A stretch of 64,000 nt of DNA from Alphaproteobacteria bacterium (GTDB lineage: Bacteria; Pseudomonadota; Alphaproteobacteria; RF32; CAG-239): positions 1 to 64,000 of the forward strand of contig JAQWBS010000006.1 in assembly GCA_028706255.1 (NCBI GenBank), in the 5' to 3' direction. Position numbers and translations under genes: made by a program. Under the pieces are notes generated by a model that was not told the origin of the DNA, did not search any database, and saw only the letters and a program-made list of their open reading frames with translations. Shown piece after piece: positions 51,622 through 61,370 of the stretch. Positions within the stretch are counted from its first letter, which is position 1. The number at the start of each line of letters is the position of its first letter.

Positions 51622-52080
51622 ATGTTACTAAACGCACTTTTTATTTTTCTGGCTGTGGTTGGTTTAGGTGTCATTTGGATTTATCTAAAAAAGATCACTG
51701 TTTCTCTAGCAAAAGGTTTAGGACGTTTATTCGCACTGCCTTTTACAAGAGAATCTTGGGAACGCTTAACTGGTTATGCTGGTTTAGGCATTTTAGGTGG
51801 AGCTATTTATGGTTTTTGCCACCTTTATGAGCTCGATTTCGTATCTTGCGGTGCAGTTGTTTTTTGTGGTCTTATCATAGGGACAATTGTTGGAACGGTT
51901 GTAAACATTATTTACATCATCTTTGGTTTTGATGCTGAAGATAGACGCGAAGCGAATGGAAAGCCAACTGAAGCACAAAGAAAGCTTAAGATTTCACAAT
52001 ATAGTCTTAAGCTAAAAGAAATTGAAAGTATCTTCTCTAGTAGAAGATTAGCCTTTCCAGAAACAAACTGGTTAGACTAA
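51622..52080 (+). CDS. Small membrane protein of unknown function
   Basis: The ATG at 51622 is the likely start of a 152-residue protein; a TTG at 51574 is in frame. Three hydrophobic segments are seen: about 2-22, 50-66 and 72-100, the last very Gly/Val/Ile-rich. The C-terminal 45 residues are soluble, with EDRREANGKPTEAQRKLKI. No recognised family and no clear ribosome-binding site. It stands alone between the lytic transglycosylase and a strong terminator. Confidence 0.65.
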   Translation: MLLNALFIFLAVVGLGVIWIYLKKITVSLAKGLGRLFALPFTRESWERLTGYAGLGILGGAIYGFCHLYELDFVSCGAVVFCGLIIGTIVGTVVNIIYIIFGFDAEDRREANGKPTEAQRKLKISQYSLKLKEIESIFSSRRLAFPETNWLD

Positions 52081-52090
52081 AAAAATTTTG

Positions 52091-52125
52091 AATGGGTGGT
52101 GCTTCTTGCACCACCCATTCTTTTA
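52091..52125 (+). terminator. Terminator after the small membrane protein gene
   Basis: AATGGGTGGTGC (52091-52102) pairs perfectly with GCACCACCCATT (52108-52119) around TTCTT, then CTTTTATTC follows. Confidence 0.82.
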
Positions 52126-52263
52126 TTCTCCCTTCGCTTTAGTTCGTATAAGCAAAGTAACGAGCACTTTGTTATTACATCAAAATATGAGACACTAGAT
52201 ATCCTCAAACCCATCAATGCCATTGCGAACGAAGCGTGAGATAATGGAACATTCCACATCCAT

Positions 52264-52522
52264 TGTCATTGCGAGCGAAGCATGGCAATCAAACAAAGAA
52301 TCTGAATAGCAATATCTCTCCATTCGGGCAAAGCCCTCAGTCGAGATGACGAAAATGAATTGTCATTTCGAAATTGACATCGTCAATGAGAAATCTTGCC
52401 TTATCGTCATTCCCAACACTATTTCATTTCCAATCGTCTCTGTCATTCCCAACTTGATTGGGAATCCACTTCGAAATAAGGTAAGAGCAAGGTAGATATT
52501 CGGGTCAAGCCCGAATATGACA
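52264..52522 (+). repeat. Composite palindromic repeat, copy 3 (modules A-E-B-C-D)
   Basis: Order and orientation are as in copy 1: A (52264-52290), E with GGGCAAAGCCCTCAGTCGAGATGAC (about 52312-52350), B (52361-52400), C (52441-52467), D (52495-52521). A further partial A-like module precedes it (about 52218-52245), and a short C-like GTCATTCCCAAC lies between B and C. The space 52081-52597 has no gene. Confidence 0.8.
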
Positions 52523-52550
52523 ACTTAAAAAACAAATATGACAAACTAAA

Positions 52551-52576
52551 AACGCTTTAAGTTTCCTCAAAGCGTT
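52551..52576 (-). terminator. Terminator of the M23 peptidase gene
   Basis: AACGCTTT (52551-52558) pairs with AAAGCGTT (52569-52576); on the minus strand a T-rich run follows. It lies 21 bases after the gene's stop. Confidence 0.65.
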
Positions 52577-52597
52577 CTTATCTTTTTTTTATAAATA

Positions 52598-54064
52598 CTA
52601 TCTCTTAGCAGATTTCTGTTCTTTTTTATCTTTATTTGCAAAGAATGTTTTATGTTCTGCTTTAAGAGCGCTCACAACTTTCTTGAAATTAGCCAAAGCA
52701 TTACGATTTAAGTTTTCACCCGTAGCAGCTTTGATGGCTGTTGGGTTAACACGCTTTCCATTTCTTACAACTTCATAGTGAAGATGCGGACCTGTTGAAC
52801 GTCCTGTATTTCCAACATAACCAATAATTTGTCCTTGTTTAACTCTCACGCCAGATTTCATACCCTTCGCAAAGCTATTCATATGACCATAAGCGGTTGA
52901 ATATTCAGAGTTATGACGAATTTTGATATAGTTACCATATCCACCATTATATTTTGCAACTTGAACAACACCATCACCTGCAGCAAAGATTGCCGTTCCA
53001 CGAGGTGCTGCATAGTCAACGCCCCAGTGAATTCTAGTGTCTTTAAACACAGGGTGACGTCTGCGACCAAATGGTGAAGAAATGCGCGCATTTTGAAATG
53101 CCAAAGGTTTTCTGTGAAGCGTTCTTTTTAGAGCAATCCCCTTTTCATTGTAATAATCAGCCCCACCTTTAGGATTTTCAAATCTGTAAAGTTCAAGAAT
53201 ATCATTATGGAGTTTCAATGCTGCATAAAGAATATCCCCTGTTTTGACAACCTTTCCATCTTTATTGACCTTGTTTTCATAAATCAGTTCATATCTATCG
53301 CCACTTCTTACGTCTTTTCTGAAATCAACAGAATAAGAAAAAATATTGATAAAGTTAGCAACAACAGAATTAGGGATACCATTTGCATTCATTGCACCTG
53401 AAAGACTGCCACGAATTTGCCCAGAAGAGCTAACAACTTCCTCAAGGAGTTCATCTTCTTCAACAGACGTCTTATATTCTGTTTCGCTCACTTTCTTCAA
53501 GATAATACGTTTTGAATGTCCTTGAGTAATGATAATTTTCTCAAGAGAAATAAGTTCATTGTTTTCAGCTTTTTCCAAAACTTCAAACTCAATCACCTGA
53601 CCAACACGAATATTCTTGGGATTATATTTCTTTTTAAGGCTGTTAATGACTGTGGTTGCCTCATTATAACCCAAACCAACTTTTTGTGTTAAAATGCCAA
53701 TAAAATTGTCACCTTTGCCAATTTCAATTGTCTTGCGGACAAGCTCTTCAGTTTTTTGCGACTCAAATTTATTTGATTTTTCTTTTACATTGTCAGATTT
53801 CATTAAAACTTTAAGATTATCAAGAATCCCAAATTCATTATCAACATAGTTATTATTGATATTCATCAAAACGATTTCTTCGTTTTCCTTATCAAGCATA
53901 TTGATATATTCAATCGAATCTGAAGAGACAGAAGCAATCACATTATTGTTTGTTGTTGTTGAGAGCACAAAAGCAAAAATAATGGCTGCTGCATACCCCA
54001 TAGCAATGAATCTAGGTTTATGCTTATTTTTAATCTTCATCTTAATTTTATTTATAAATTTCAT
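52598..54064 (-). CDS. M23 family metallopeptidase with LysM-like domain
   Basis: A periplasmic peptidoglycan endopeptidase, or an activator of amidases if inactive. The ATG at 54064 is preferred, giving 488 residues with one N-terminal membrane span (about 20-40); an ATG at 54097 is also open. A LysM-like segment lies at about 125-170 (GKGDNFIGILTQKVGLGYNE). The peptidase domain holds the zinc ligands: HWGVDYAAP (His and Asp near 344-348), AYGHM and HLHYEV (near 425). All M23 ligands appear present, so it should be active. The C-terminus is basic. Confidence 0.88.
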   Translation of the reverse strand: MKFINKIKMKIKNKHKPRFIAMGYAAAIIFAFVLSTTTNNNVIASVSSDSIEYINMLDKENEEIVLMNINNNYVDNEFGILDNLKVLMKSDNVKEKSNKFESQKTEELVRKTIEIGKGDNFIGILTQKVGLGYNEATTVINSLKKKYNPKNIRVGQVIEFEVLEKAENNELISLEKIIITQGHSKRIILKKVSETEYKTSVEEDELLEEVVSSSGQIRGSLSGAMNANGIPNSVVANFINIFSYSVDFRKDVRSGDRYELIYENKVNKDGKVVKTGDILYAALKLHNDILELYRFENPKGGADYYNEKGIALKRTLHRKPLAFQNARISSPFGRRRHPVFKDTRIHWGVDYAAPRGTAIFAAGDGVVQVAKYNGGYGNYIKIRHNSEYSTAYGHMNSFAKGMKSGVRVKQGQIIGYVGNTGRSTGPHLHYEVVRNGKRVNPTAIKAATGENLNRNALANFKKVVSALKAEHKTFFANKDKKEQKSAKR

Positions 54065-54214
54065 ACAATTAGTCTCTAACAATAAAAAAGAACACATTTA
54101 AGCTAACATATATAACTTATTTTAAAATACAACTTTAAAAAATTTTTTCTACACTATATTTAGTGAGCATAAGCCTGAGATGTTAAAAAAAAGTATAATT
54201 TTGATAAAAAGTTC

Positions 54215-54243
54215 TTGCAATTATAAATTTTGCCCTGTATAAG
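54215..54243 (+). promoter_or_regulatory. Promoter of tRNA-Asp
   Basis: TTGCAA (54215-54220), a 17-base spacer and TATAAG (54238-54243) lie 18 bases before the tRNA. This is the clearest sigma-70-type promoter in the window. Confidence 0.75.
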
Positions 54244-54261
54244 GGTTAACGAAACGACATT

Positions 54262-54338
54262 GGGGGTGTAGCTCAGTTGGTTAGAGTGCTTGCCTGTCAC
54301 GCAAGAAGTCGCGGGTTCGAGCCCCGTCACTCCCGCCA
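54262..54338 (+). tRNA. tRNA-Asp (anticodon GUC), CCA encoded
   Basis: Acceptor GGGGGTG (54262-54268) pairs with CACTCCC (54328-54334), with one G-T pair. The anticodon stem CTTGC/GCAAG encloses CTGTCAC with GTC at 54296-54298. Discriminator G54335 and encoded CCA at 54336-54338. D- and T-arms are standard. Confidence 0.97.
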
Positions 54339-54352
54339 GTTTCAAAACAAAG

Positions 54353-54378
54353 ACCTGTCCGCAAGGACGGGTTTTTTG
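54353..54378 (+). terminator. Terminator after tRNA-Asp
   Basis: ACCTGTCC (54353-54360), loop GCAA, GGACGGGT (54365-54372), then six Ts. One G-T pair. The rest of the space to 54536 holds no gene. Confidence 0.85.
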
Positions 54379-54536
54379 GTGTCTAAAATTATTGGGGCGA
54401 GAACCCGAAAACATTTAAAAGCTAGAACCTTGAGGGATTTGAAATAACCCTAATTTCCGCTCGACTGAAAGTTAGTATTGTTCCCCTGATTTCTTTTGCT
54501 AAGATAACGTTTTACTAATATTACAGGATTTTTATA

Positions 54537-55175
54537 ATGAAATTCAAAAAAAGATGTTTTCTACTATGTCTATTTGCCTTATCAGGCTGTAATCTTTATG
54601 GTATTCCTTCTAGAAGTTATTTATCAGATGTTGAAAGACACTATAACAATGATATCTATGCGAAGGGAGGTAAAGCGGCGATTGTGATAGATTCTACAAA
54701 TAATTTTTCTCGTTCCTTTCCTGTTTATACTTATCTTGATTTTGAAGATGAGAGAGGGAATAAATTAACTCTCAAACTTTCTTCAAACCCTGTTATATAT
54801 ATGGTTTCACCAGGAACTTATAAATTAAAAAATCATAGTGCTTATGGTGGAAAAACATATGGTAACACTTATCAATTCATAGATTTAGATTTTGCAGCTA
54901 GAGACGATGCTGAATTTACCGTAAAAGCTGGAGACTTTATTTATCTTGGTAAAATTGAAACAAAAATAACGAACGTCAGAAAGCGTAATTCGCTTGTGTT
55001 TTTCAGCGCTCCGTCACAAGGTTCCGATGTTGATTACATTGTGAGTGTAATTGATAACTTATCAAAAACAGATTCAGATTTTGTAAACAGATTTGAAGAA
55101 AAAACGGGCAAAAAACTAACCGCTAATCTCATTAATTGGAAAACTAACAAAGCAGGAGAAAAAAATGAAAAATAA
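54537..55175 (+). CDS. Lipoprotein of unknown function
   Basis: A 212-residue lipoprotein with AGGAT in the region before the start and lipobox ALSGC (cysteine about residue 18). The mature part is beta-rich: FPVYTYLDFEDERGNKLTL, then MVSPGTYKLKNHSAYGG and TVKAGDFIYLGKIET. This is similar in layout to small DUF2846-like envelope proteins, which end strands with P-G-x-Y and a late Y-L-G. I do not claim the family. The next lipoprotein gene begins 11 bases before its stop. Confidence 0.75.
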   Translation: MKFKKRCFLLCLFALSGCNLYGIPSRSYLSDVERHYNNDIYAKGGKAAIVIDSTNNFSRSFPVYTYLDFEDERGNKLTLKLSSNPVIYMVSPGTYKLKNHSAYGGKTYGNTYQFIDLDFAARDDAEFTVKAGDFIYLGKIETKITNVRKRNSLVFFSAPSQGSDVDYIVSVIDNLSKTDSDFVNRFEEKTGKKLTANLINWKTNKAGEKNEK

Positions 55176-55530
55176 TATAATTGCTTTAATCCTTCTCTTT
55201 GGTCTTTCATCGTGTGTTTCTGCTGGAAATAGTAGTGTGAGTAATCTCAATCGTGTTGAAAAAACACTTAAAGTAGAAAAAAACTTAAATAAAGAGAAAA
55301 TTAAACAGATATATGGCGAACCCTCCTCAGAATTTGTAAAAGACGGATTAGAAGTTTATGAATATAAATATATTTCCGTTCAAAATAGTGTCCTTGGATA
55401 TATTCCAATTCTTGGGATTTTCTTCGATAGAACATATACAAGAAACTATTTATATGTTTATTTTGCCCCCTTAGGAAATGTGGAAAAATTTGACACCATT
55501 GGCGTGGAAGGTGATTTTCCAATAGGATAA
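55165..55530 (+). CDS. Small lipoprotein with SmpA/OmlA-like fold
   Basis: A 121-residue lipoprotein overlapping the previous gene by 11 bases. Lipobox GLSSC (cysteine about 17). The body has LNKEKIKQIYGEPSSEF then EVYEYKYISVQ, the layout of the SmpA/OmlA (BamE-like) fold, in which a short helix before G-x-P is followed by two strands. It probably sits at the outer membrane. It is too divergent and small to call BamE. Confidence 0.68.
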   Translation: MKNNIIALILLFGLSSCVSAGNSSVSNLNRVEKTLKVEKNLNKEKIKQIYGEPSSEFVKDGLEVYEYKYISVQNSVLGYIPILGIFFDRTYTRNYLYVYFAPLGNVEKFDTIGVEGDFPIG

Positions 55531-55644
55531 TTAATTTTTTTATCCTTTATAGTTATGAACAAAGCTAAAAGATTTAACTGGAAATTGTGATGTTTTTGAA
55601 CGATTATGAGAAAGTATAATTAAATTAGATAAGGGGTGTTTTTT

Positions 55645-56439
55645 ATGAAAAAATATATCTTTTTGGCGTTCTTAGTGGTTGTTGGCGCCGGAGGTTATTA
55701 TCTCTATAACAACTTGGAAATCATTGTTAGAAAAATTGTGAACAAATATGGCAGTGAAATTACAGGGACTAAGGTTGACTTACAAGGCTTTAAACTCAAC
55801 TTAACAACTGGTGAAGGTAAGATTCAGAAAGTGACTGTTGCTAACCCTAGCCAATATAAAAAGCCATATCTTTTTTCTTTAGAAGAGATTTATGTTAAGG
55901 TTAATATGAAGAGCTTAACAAAAGACACGATTATCATCAATGAAATCAGAGTTGATAAGCCTGCTGTGACTTATGAAATGCTTTCGCTTACTCAAAATAA
56001 TATTGGTGAAGTTTTACAAAATGTGAAGAACAACACCGCTAAAACAGATAAAGAAGTGAAAGAAACAGCAGAAAAAACAAATAAATCCGAAGATGGTGGC
56101 AAGAAAATCGTTGTTGATAAAATTGCTATCAACGGCGTGACTCTTGAAGCAGAAGTTACTGTTCCTACCCTTCCTAACAAAGAAGCTCAAACAATTGATA
56201 AAAGCATTGTGTTACCAAACATTATCATCAGAGATATTGGCAAAGGTAATAATGGGGACAGCGTTGTCGTTGCTATTTCTAAGGTAATGGAAAAAATCTT
56301 AAGCGAGGCTTCTAAAGCTGTGGTTAAAAATAATCTCGATGACTTAAAAGCTGTTGCTGAAAAGAACTTAAATAAAGTTGTTGATGATGTTAAAGGCAAA
56401 GTGGACACGAAGGGTGTGTTCAACAAGCTTAAACTTTAA
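55645..56439 (+). CDS. AsmA-like / DUF748-type envelope protein
   Basis: The ATG at 55645, after AAGGGGTG, gives 264 residues (a GTG nine bases upstream is also open). One N-terminal membrane span (about 4-25). The AsmA-like segment follows: GTKVDLQGFKLNLTTGEGKI, then VTVANPSQYKKPYLFSLEEI, then INEIRVDKPAVTYEM. The rest is helical and Lys/Asn-rich. AsmA-family proteins bridge inner and outer membranes; this is a short member, likely inner-membrane anchored with the remainder in the periplasm. A strong terminator follows. Confidence 0.75.
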   Translation: MKKYIFLAFLVVVGAGGYYLYNNLEIIVRKIVNKYGSEITGTKVDLQGFKLNLTTGEGKIQKVTVANPSQYKKPYLFSLEEIYVKVNMKSLTKDTIIINEIRVDKPAVTYEMLSLTQNNIGEVLQNVKNNTAKTDKEVKETAEKTNKSEDGGKKIVVDKIAINGVTLEAEVTVPTLPNKEAQTIDKSIVLPNIIIRDIGKGNNGDSVVVAISKVMEKILSEASKAVVKNNLDDLKAVAEKNLNKVVDDVKGKVDTKGVFNKLKL

Positions 56440-56460
56440 GTTTTATAACTTTTCGAACAT

Positions 56461-56490
56461 AAAAAAACCTTCTCAATTGAGAAGGTTTTT
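56461..56490. terminator. Bidirectional terminator
   Basis: AAAAAACCTTCTC (56461-56473), loop AATT, GAGAAGGTTTTTT (56478-56490): a perfect 13-bp stem between convergent genes. Confidence 0.9.
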
Positions 56491-56504
56491 TATGGCTTAC
56501 CTTT

Positions 56505-58220
56505 TTATCTTCCGCCATCTCGTTGAGGATTTCCCCGACCCGAGTTTGAGTTAGAATTAGATGGATTATTTCTTGCTTTCTCACGACCTCTTCTCTTAAC
56601 CTCATCATTGATTGTGTATGTGAATCGGCTTGATGCTGGACTGAGAACGTGACTCTTATCCATAATTTTCTTGTATTCGCCTTCAAGATTTTCTGAGAAA
56701 TAGTCATTCGGCTTTTTAATTGCTCTGTCAGAAAGTCTGTCTTCGTCTTCACTATGCTTACTTCCTTCGTTCATAGCATATAAATCAACCAATTTATTTG
56801 TTGAATATTCTTTTCTACTTGGTAAAAGCGCATCATATAAGGCTGCAATCCCTTCTGGTCCGAGATCTTGAACTGATGCATTCGGAGAAACATTTGCTGC
56901 TTTGATAAACTTAATATATTGATCATTTGCGTTTGCATCCTTAACTCCCAAACGCTCATTGACAGCTTTAATCTCTTCTCTAATAGCAGAGATATTTCCA
57001 CCTCTTAATGCAACATTAGCATAAGCAGTATAAACGTCCGCAGCAGCATATCTTGACGCCATTACATCTGTTGCATCAGCACCATTTCGACTAAATTCAG
57101 CCAAGCGTGGATTAAGTGCTTTATCAAACAGACCTTTAAACTCTTTCAAGGCAACCTTTTCTCTTGCTGCGTCATAGATTTTTCCTTCTGCTTCCGATAA
57201 TCCACCATCTTTGGCACGGTTTTTCTTCAGTTGTTCAAGAAGCTTCATTTCATATTCAATTTTTTCAGGTCCATCGCCTTTGGCTTTACCATATTCTTCA
57301 ACCATTTCATTTATTTGATTCAAATTCATTCCAAGTCCAACAGGCACTTTTCCAAGCTTTGCACAAGCAATTCTAAAATCTTTTTTCGTTGAATCTCTCA
57401 AACCAGAAAATTCAACTTTATCCCCATCAATTCCTTCAAGAATCAACTCAACCATTTCAGGTGTCATTTTACCACCAGGGGGAAGTTCAAAACTCACTTG
57501 TTTTTGACCATTTTTTATTCTTTTCTTAAGAATAATTTCAAAGTTATATTTGATGTTTCCTTCTTTATCTACGGAAACTAATTTATCCATATTATCAGGA
57601 TTAGATGAAGAAAAGAGGGTATATGTTGTCCAACCACTTAAAAAAGAACCTTCTTTAAAGGAAGTTAGACCCTTTTTCTTACCCATTGCAACTAATTTCT
57701 TATCGGTATCTTTTATCATCTCTTCAGAAGATTTTTCTTTTTTTTCTGCGACATCGCTGAAATGCTCACCTTGTGTTGCATCTGGTGTTAACAAAGCATT
57801 TAATCTATCTGCAGAGAGATCAACACTAATCCCTTTTGAAGAAAGATAGTTAAGCATTTGCATTGCTTGCTCAGGGGAAGCATTGTCCGGAATGACAACC
57901 TTTCCATTGCTAATTTCAAAGCTAAAAGAACTTGGCTTAAACATTTCAACTGCCATGACAAGTTTATCATCTTTAGTTTTCACCCTAAAATGAGTATCAT
58001 CATAATCTTCATCAGCTTTGGTTGCTTCTTTAATTTTGTCAAAATATGCAAAATCTTTTACTGCTTGATCACGATTTTCTTCGTTAATATTATCTCTAAT
58101 ATAATCAGCTAATCTTCTGCCATTATTCTCAGATTCATATCTTGAAGCTGCATTCATAACATCGTCTCTTGTAGTAGCACCCATTGTTGTCTCGAAAGAT
58201 TTTGTTTTAAGTTCTTCCAT
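56505..58220 (-). CDS. Large soluble protein of unknown function
   Basis: A 571-residue protein with no signal, membrane segment or recognised catalytic motif. It is charged and mostly helical, with two short repeats of the form PDNASPEQAMQMLNYLSSKGISVDL (about 113-137) and PPGGKMTPEMVELILEGIDGDKVEF (about 248-272). Both have the pattern of a small beta-alpha-beta unit, so an internal duplication is likely. The C-terminus is disordered (Asn/Ser/Gly/Arg-rich). Size and composition resemble the large unknown proteins near virD4. Being a secreted substrate is only a guess. Confidence 0.62.
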   Translation of the reverse strand: MEELKTKSFETTMGATTRDDVMNAASRYESENNGRRLADYIRDNINEENRDQAVKDFAYFDKIKEATKADEDYDDTHFRVKTKDDKLVMAVEMFKPSSFSFEISNGKVVIPDNASPEQAMQMLNYLSSKGISVDLSADRLNALLTPDATQGEHFSDVAEKKEKSSEEMIKDTDKKLVAMGKKKGLTSFKEGSFLSGWTTYTLFSSSNPDNMDKLVSVDKEGNIKYNFEIILKKRIKNGQKQVSFELPPGGKMTPEMVELILEGIDGDKVEFSGLRDSTKKDFRIACAKLGKVPVGLGMNLNQINEMVEEYGKAKGDGPEKIEYEMKLLEQLKKNRAKDGGLSEAEGKIYDAAREKVALKEFKGLFDKALNPRLAEFSRNGADATDVMASRYAAADVYTAYANVALRGGNISAIREEIKAVNERLGVKDANANDQYIKFIKAANVSPNASVQDLGPEGIAALYDALLPSRKEYSTNKLVDLYAMNEGSKHSEDEDRLSDRAIKKPNDYFSENLEGEYKKIMDKSHVLSPASSRFTYTINDEVKRRGREKARNNPSNSNSNSGRGNPQRDGGR

Positions 58221-58312
58221 TGCAATATCCCCAATTTTGTCTTTAATAATAAGAATTTAGCATAGTTTTTATTGAATTTCAATCTTTTTGTCAAAAAATA
58301 TTTTTTTGTCAC

Positions 58313-58348
58313 AAAAAGGTCACATATTTTTATCTATGTGACCTTTTT
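58313..58348 (-). terminator. Terminator after pgk
   Basis: AAAAAGGTCACATA (58313-58326) pairs with TATGTGACCTTTTT (58335-58348) across an eight-base loop. It can act on both strands and lies about 45 bases beyond the pgk stop. Confidence 0.85.
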
Positions 58349-58393
58349 ACCCGCACGGCAGGAGCGTTTACATCAGATTGTGCCTGTTTTGAA

Positions 58394-59605
58394 CTATTTC
58401 TTCAAAACGGCAACCCCTGGGAGCTCTTTGCCTTCCATCCATTCAAGGAAAGCTCCACCAGCTGTTGAGATATATGTGAACTTGTCAGCAACGCCAGCAT
58501 GTTCCAAAGCAGAGACAGTGTCACCACCGCCACCAACAGACATTAATTTACCTTCTTTAGTCAATTTACCAGCATATTGAGCAACTTCGTTTGTTGCCGT
58601 GTCAAATGGAGGAAGTTCGAACACACCCAAAGGTCCGTTCCAAACGAGTGTTTTGCATTCGTCTAATTTTGCGTTGATTGCTGCAATTGTTTTCGCACCA
58701 ACATCCATCAAAATCCAACCTTCAGCAGGAATTTCAGACAAACTAGCTGTTTTATGTTCAGCATTTGCTTTGAAATCTTTAGAAACAACAACATCAACCG
58801 GCAAAATGATTTCACAATTATTTGCCTTAGCAGTTGTCATAATTTCTTTTGCTGTGTCCAACATATCCACTTGAACCAAAGAGTTCTTTTCATTAACAGT
58901 GTCAATACCACTGGCTTTCATAAATGTATGTGCCATACCACCAGAAATAACCAATTTATCAACTTTTTTCACGAGGTTATTCAGTAAGTCTAATTTTGTT
59001 GAAACTTTTGAACCACCAACAATTGCCATCAAAGGACGTTTTGGATTAGACAAAGCACCGTCCAAAGCATTTACTTCTTCTTCCATCAAACGACCGAAAG
59101 AAGCAGGCTTCAACTTAACCGCAGCAACCATGGAAGCATGTGCACGGTGAGCTGTTGAGAAAGCGTCTGATACATAAGCATCAACAGGAGCAACAAGTTC
59201 TTTAGCAAAATTTTCATCGCCTTTGCTTTCTTCTTTATAATAACGAAGGTTTTCGAGCAACAAAATTTCATCTTGGCTCATGTCAGCAATTGCTTCAGCA
59301 ACTTTTGGACCAATACAGTCTTCAACAAACACAACTTTGTTTCCCAAAGATTTTTCCAAGTTTTTCACAATGTGTTTCAATGAATTTGCTTCATCTCCCT
59401 TGCCTTCTGGACGTCCAAAGTGAGAGATAACAACAACTTTAGCACCTTTTGACATCAATTCTTTAATCGTTGGAACGGTTCTGTCGATGCGGGCTGTGTT
59501 GGTCACTTCAAATTTTTCATTCACAGGCACATTAAGGTCTGCACGAAGCATGACCACTTTGCCATTCAAATTTCCTAAATCTTCAATTGTTCTAAACTTA
59601 CTCAT
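58394..59605 (-). CDS. pgk: Phosphoglycerate kinase
   Basis: Glycolytic enzyme making ATP from 1,3-bisphosphoglycerate. The 403-residue protein has normal length: VVMLRADLNVPVN near the start (substrate-binding Arg/Asp/Asn), VVISHFGRPEGKG, LLENLRYYKEE, VSDAFSTAHRAHAS, VGGSKVSTKL and the C-terminal SVGGGGDTVSALE for nucleotide binding. It follows gap on the same strand with a hairpin in between. Confidence 0.97.
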   Translation of the reverse strand: MSKFRTIEDLGNLNGKVVMLRADLNVPVNEKFEVTNTARIDRTVPTIKELMSKGAKVVVISHFGRPEGKGDEANSLKHIVKNLEKSLGNKVVFVEDCIGPKVAEAIADMSQDEILLLENLRYYKEESKGDENFAKELVAPVDAYVSDAFSTAHRAHASMVAAVKLKPASFGRLMEEEVNALDGALSNPKRPLMAIVGGSKVSTKLDLLNNLVKKVDKLVISGGMAHTFMKASGIDTVNEKNSLVQVDMLDTAKEIMTTAKANNCEIILPVDVVVSKDFKANAEHKTASLSEIPAEGWILMDVGAKTIAAINAKLDECKTLVWNGPLGVFELPPFDTATNEVAQYAGKLTKEGKLMSVGGGGDTVSALEHAGVADKFTYISTAGGAFLEWMEGKELPGVAVLKK

Positions 59606-59631
59606 GTTTATTCCTTAATAGTGATAAATAT

Positions 59632-59669
59632 AAAAAAAACATAGAGGCAAAATTGCTCTGCCCCTATGT
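59632..59669 (-). terminator. Hairpin with T-run between gap and pgk
   Basis: On the minus strand, ACATAGGGGCA pairs with TGCCTCTATGT (one mismatch; 59639-59649 with 59659-59669) and then eight Ts follow. It ends most gap transcripts, and leaves only about 27 bases before the pgk start, so pgk probably depends on read-through or a promoter inside this region. Confidence 0.7.
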
Positions 59670-59683
59670 CATTGATTTTATGA

Positions 59684-60712
<1,029 letters not shown>

Positions 60713-60825
60713 TTAAGTTTATGCAGAAACCCTGCACGGTTTATTCTAAATTCGCCAATAATTTAGCATTGAATGAAGATTATTCAAGAAAAATTTCAAT
60801 TTATTACACAAAAAATAAGTCTATA

Positions 60826-61359
60826 TTAGTCCCATTTTCCGAAATGAATCTTTGTTTCATCATATCTGGTTTCTGGCTGTTTTACTTCACCTTCAGCCTC
60901 TCCGATGACAACGATTGAAAAAGGTCTGATGTTTTCAGGCAACTTAAAATATGCCTTCACATCTTCTACTGGTTTTGTCATTGGCGAACAACCACACCAG
61001 CAAGCACCATAACCCAGCGCATGAGCAGCATAAAGCAGATTCATTGTGGCAGCAGAGCCATCAATGTCAGCATAGCCCCAACCTTCTTTTTCCCTTTTAT
61101 ATGCTTTGTTTTCATCAACACAAACCAAAATCACAGCAGAAGCATTTTCAGCAAATAGGGAAGCTCTTTGCAACACTCTAAACTTTGCTAAATCTTCTTT
61201 GTCTTCCACAACCAAAAACTCCCAAGGCTGGGTGTTGTGAGCAGAAGGGGCATATTGTGCCGCCTTAATCATCTCTTTAATTTCATGATGAGAAATTTTC
61301 TTATTTTCATGATATTTTCTAACTGAACGACGCGTTAAAAGCCCTTGCATTAAATCCAT
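60826..61359 (-). CDS. Nitroreductase family protein
   Basis: A 177-residue FMN-dependent reductase-like protein. It has the N-terminal LLTRRSVRKYHENKKI (about 7-22), AAQYAPSAHNTQPWEFLVVEDKEDL (flavin-binding, about 34-58), then MNLLYAAHALGYGACWCG and a final PFSIVVIGEAEGEVKQPETR. It reduces quinones, nitro compounds or other acceptors with NAD(P)H; the natural substrate is unknown. The upstream hypothetical gene is 11 bases away on the same strand. Confidence 0.88.
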   Translation of the reverse strand: MDLMQGLLTRRSVRKYHENKKISHHEIKEMIKAAQYAPSAHNTQPWEFLVVEDKEDLAKFRVLQRASLFAENASAVILVCVDENKAYKREKEGWGYADIDGSAATMNLLYAAHALGYGACWCGCSPMTKPVEDVKAYFKLPENIRPFSIVVIGEAEGEVKQPETRYDETKIHFGKWD

Positions 61360-61370
61360 TAGATTTTCTC

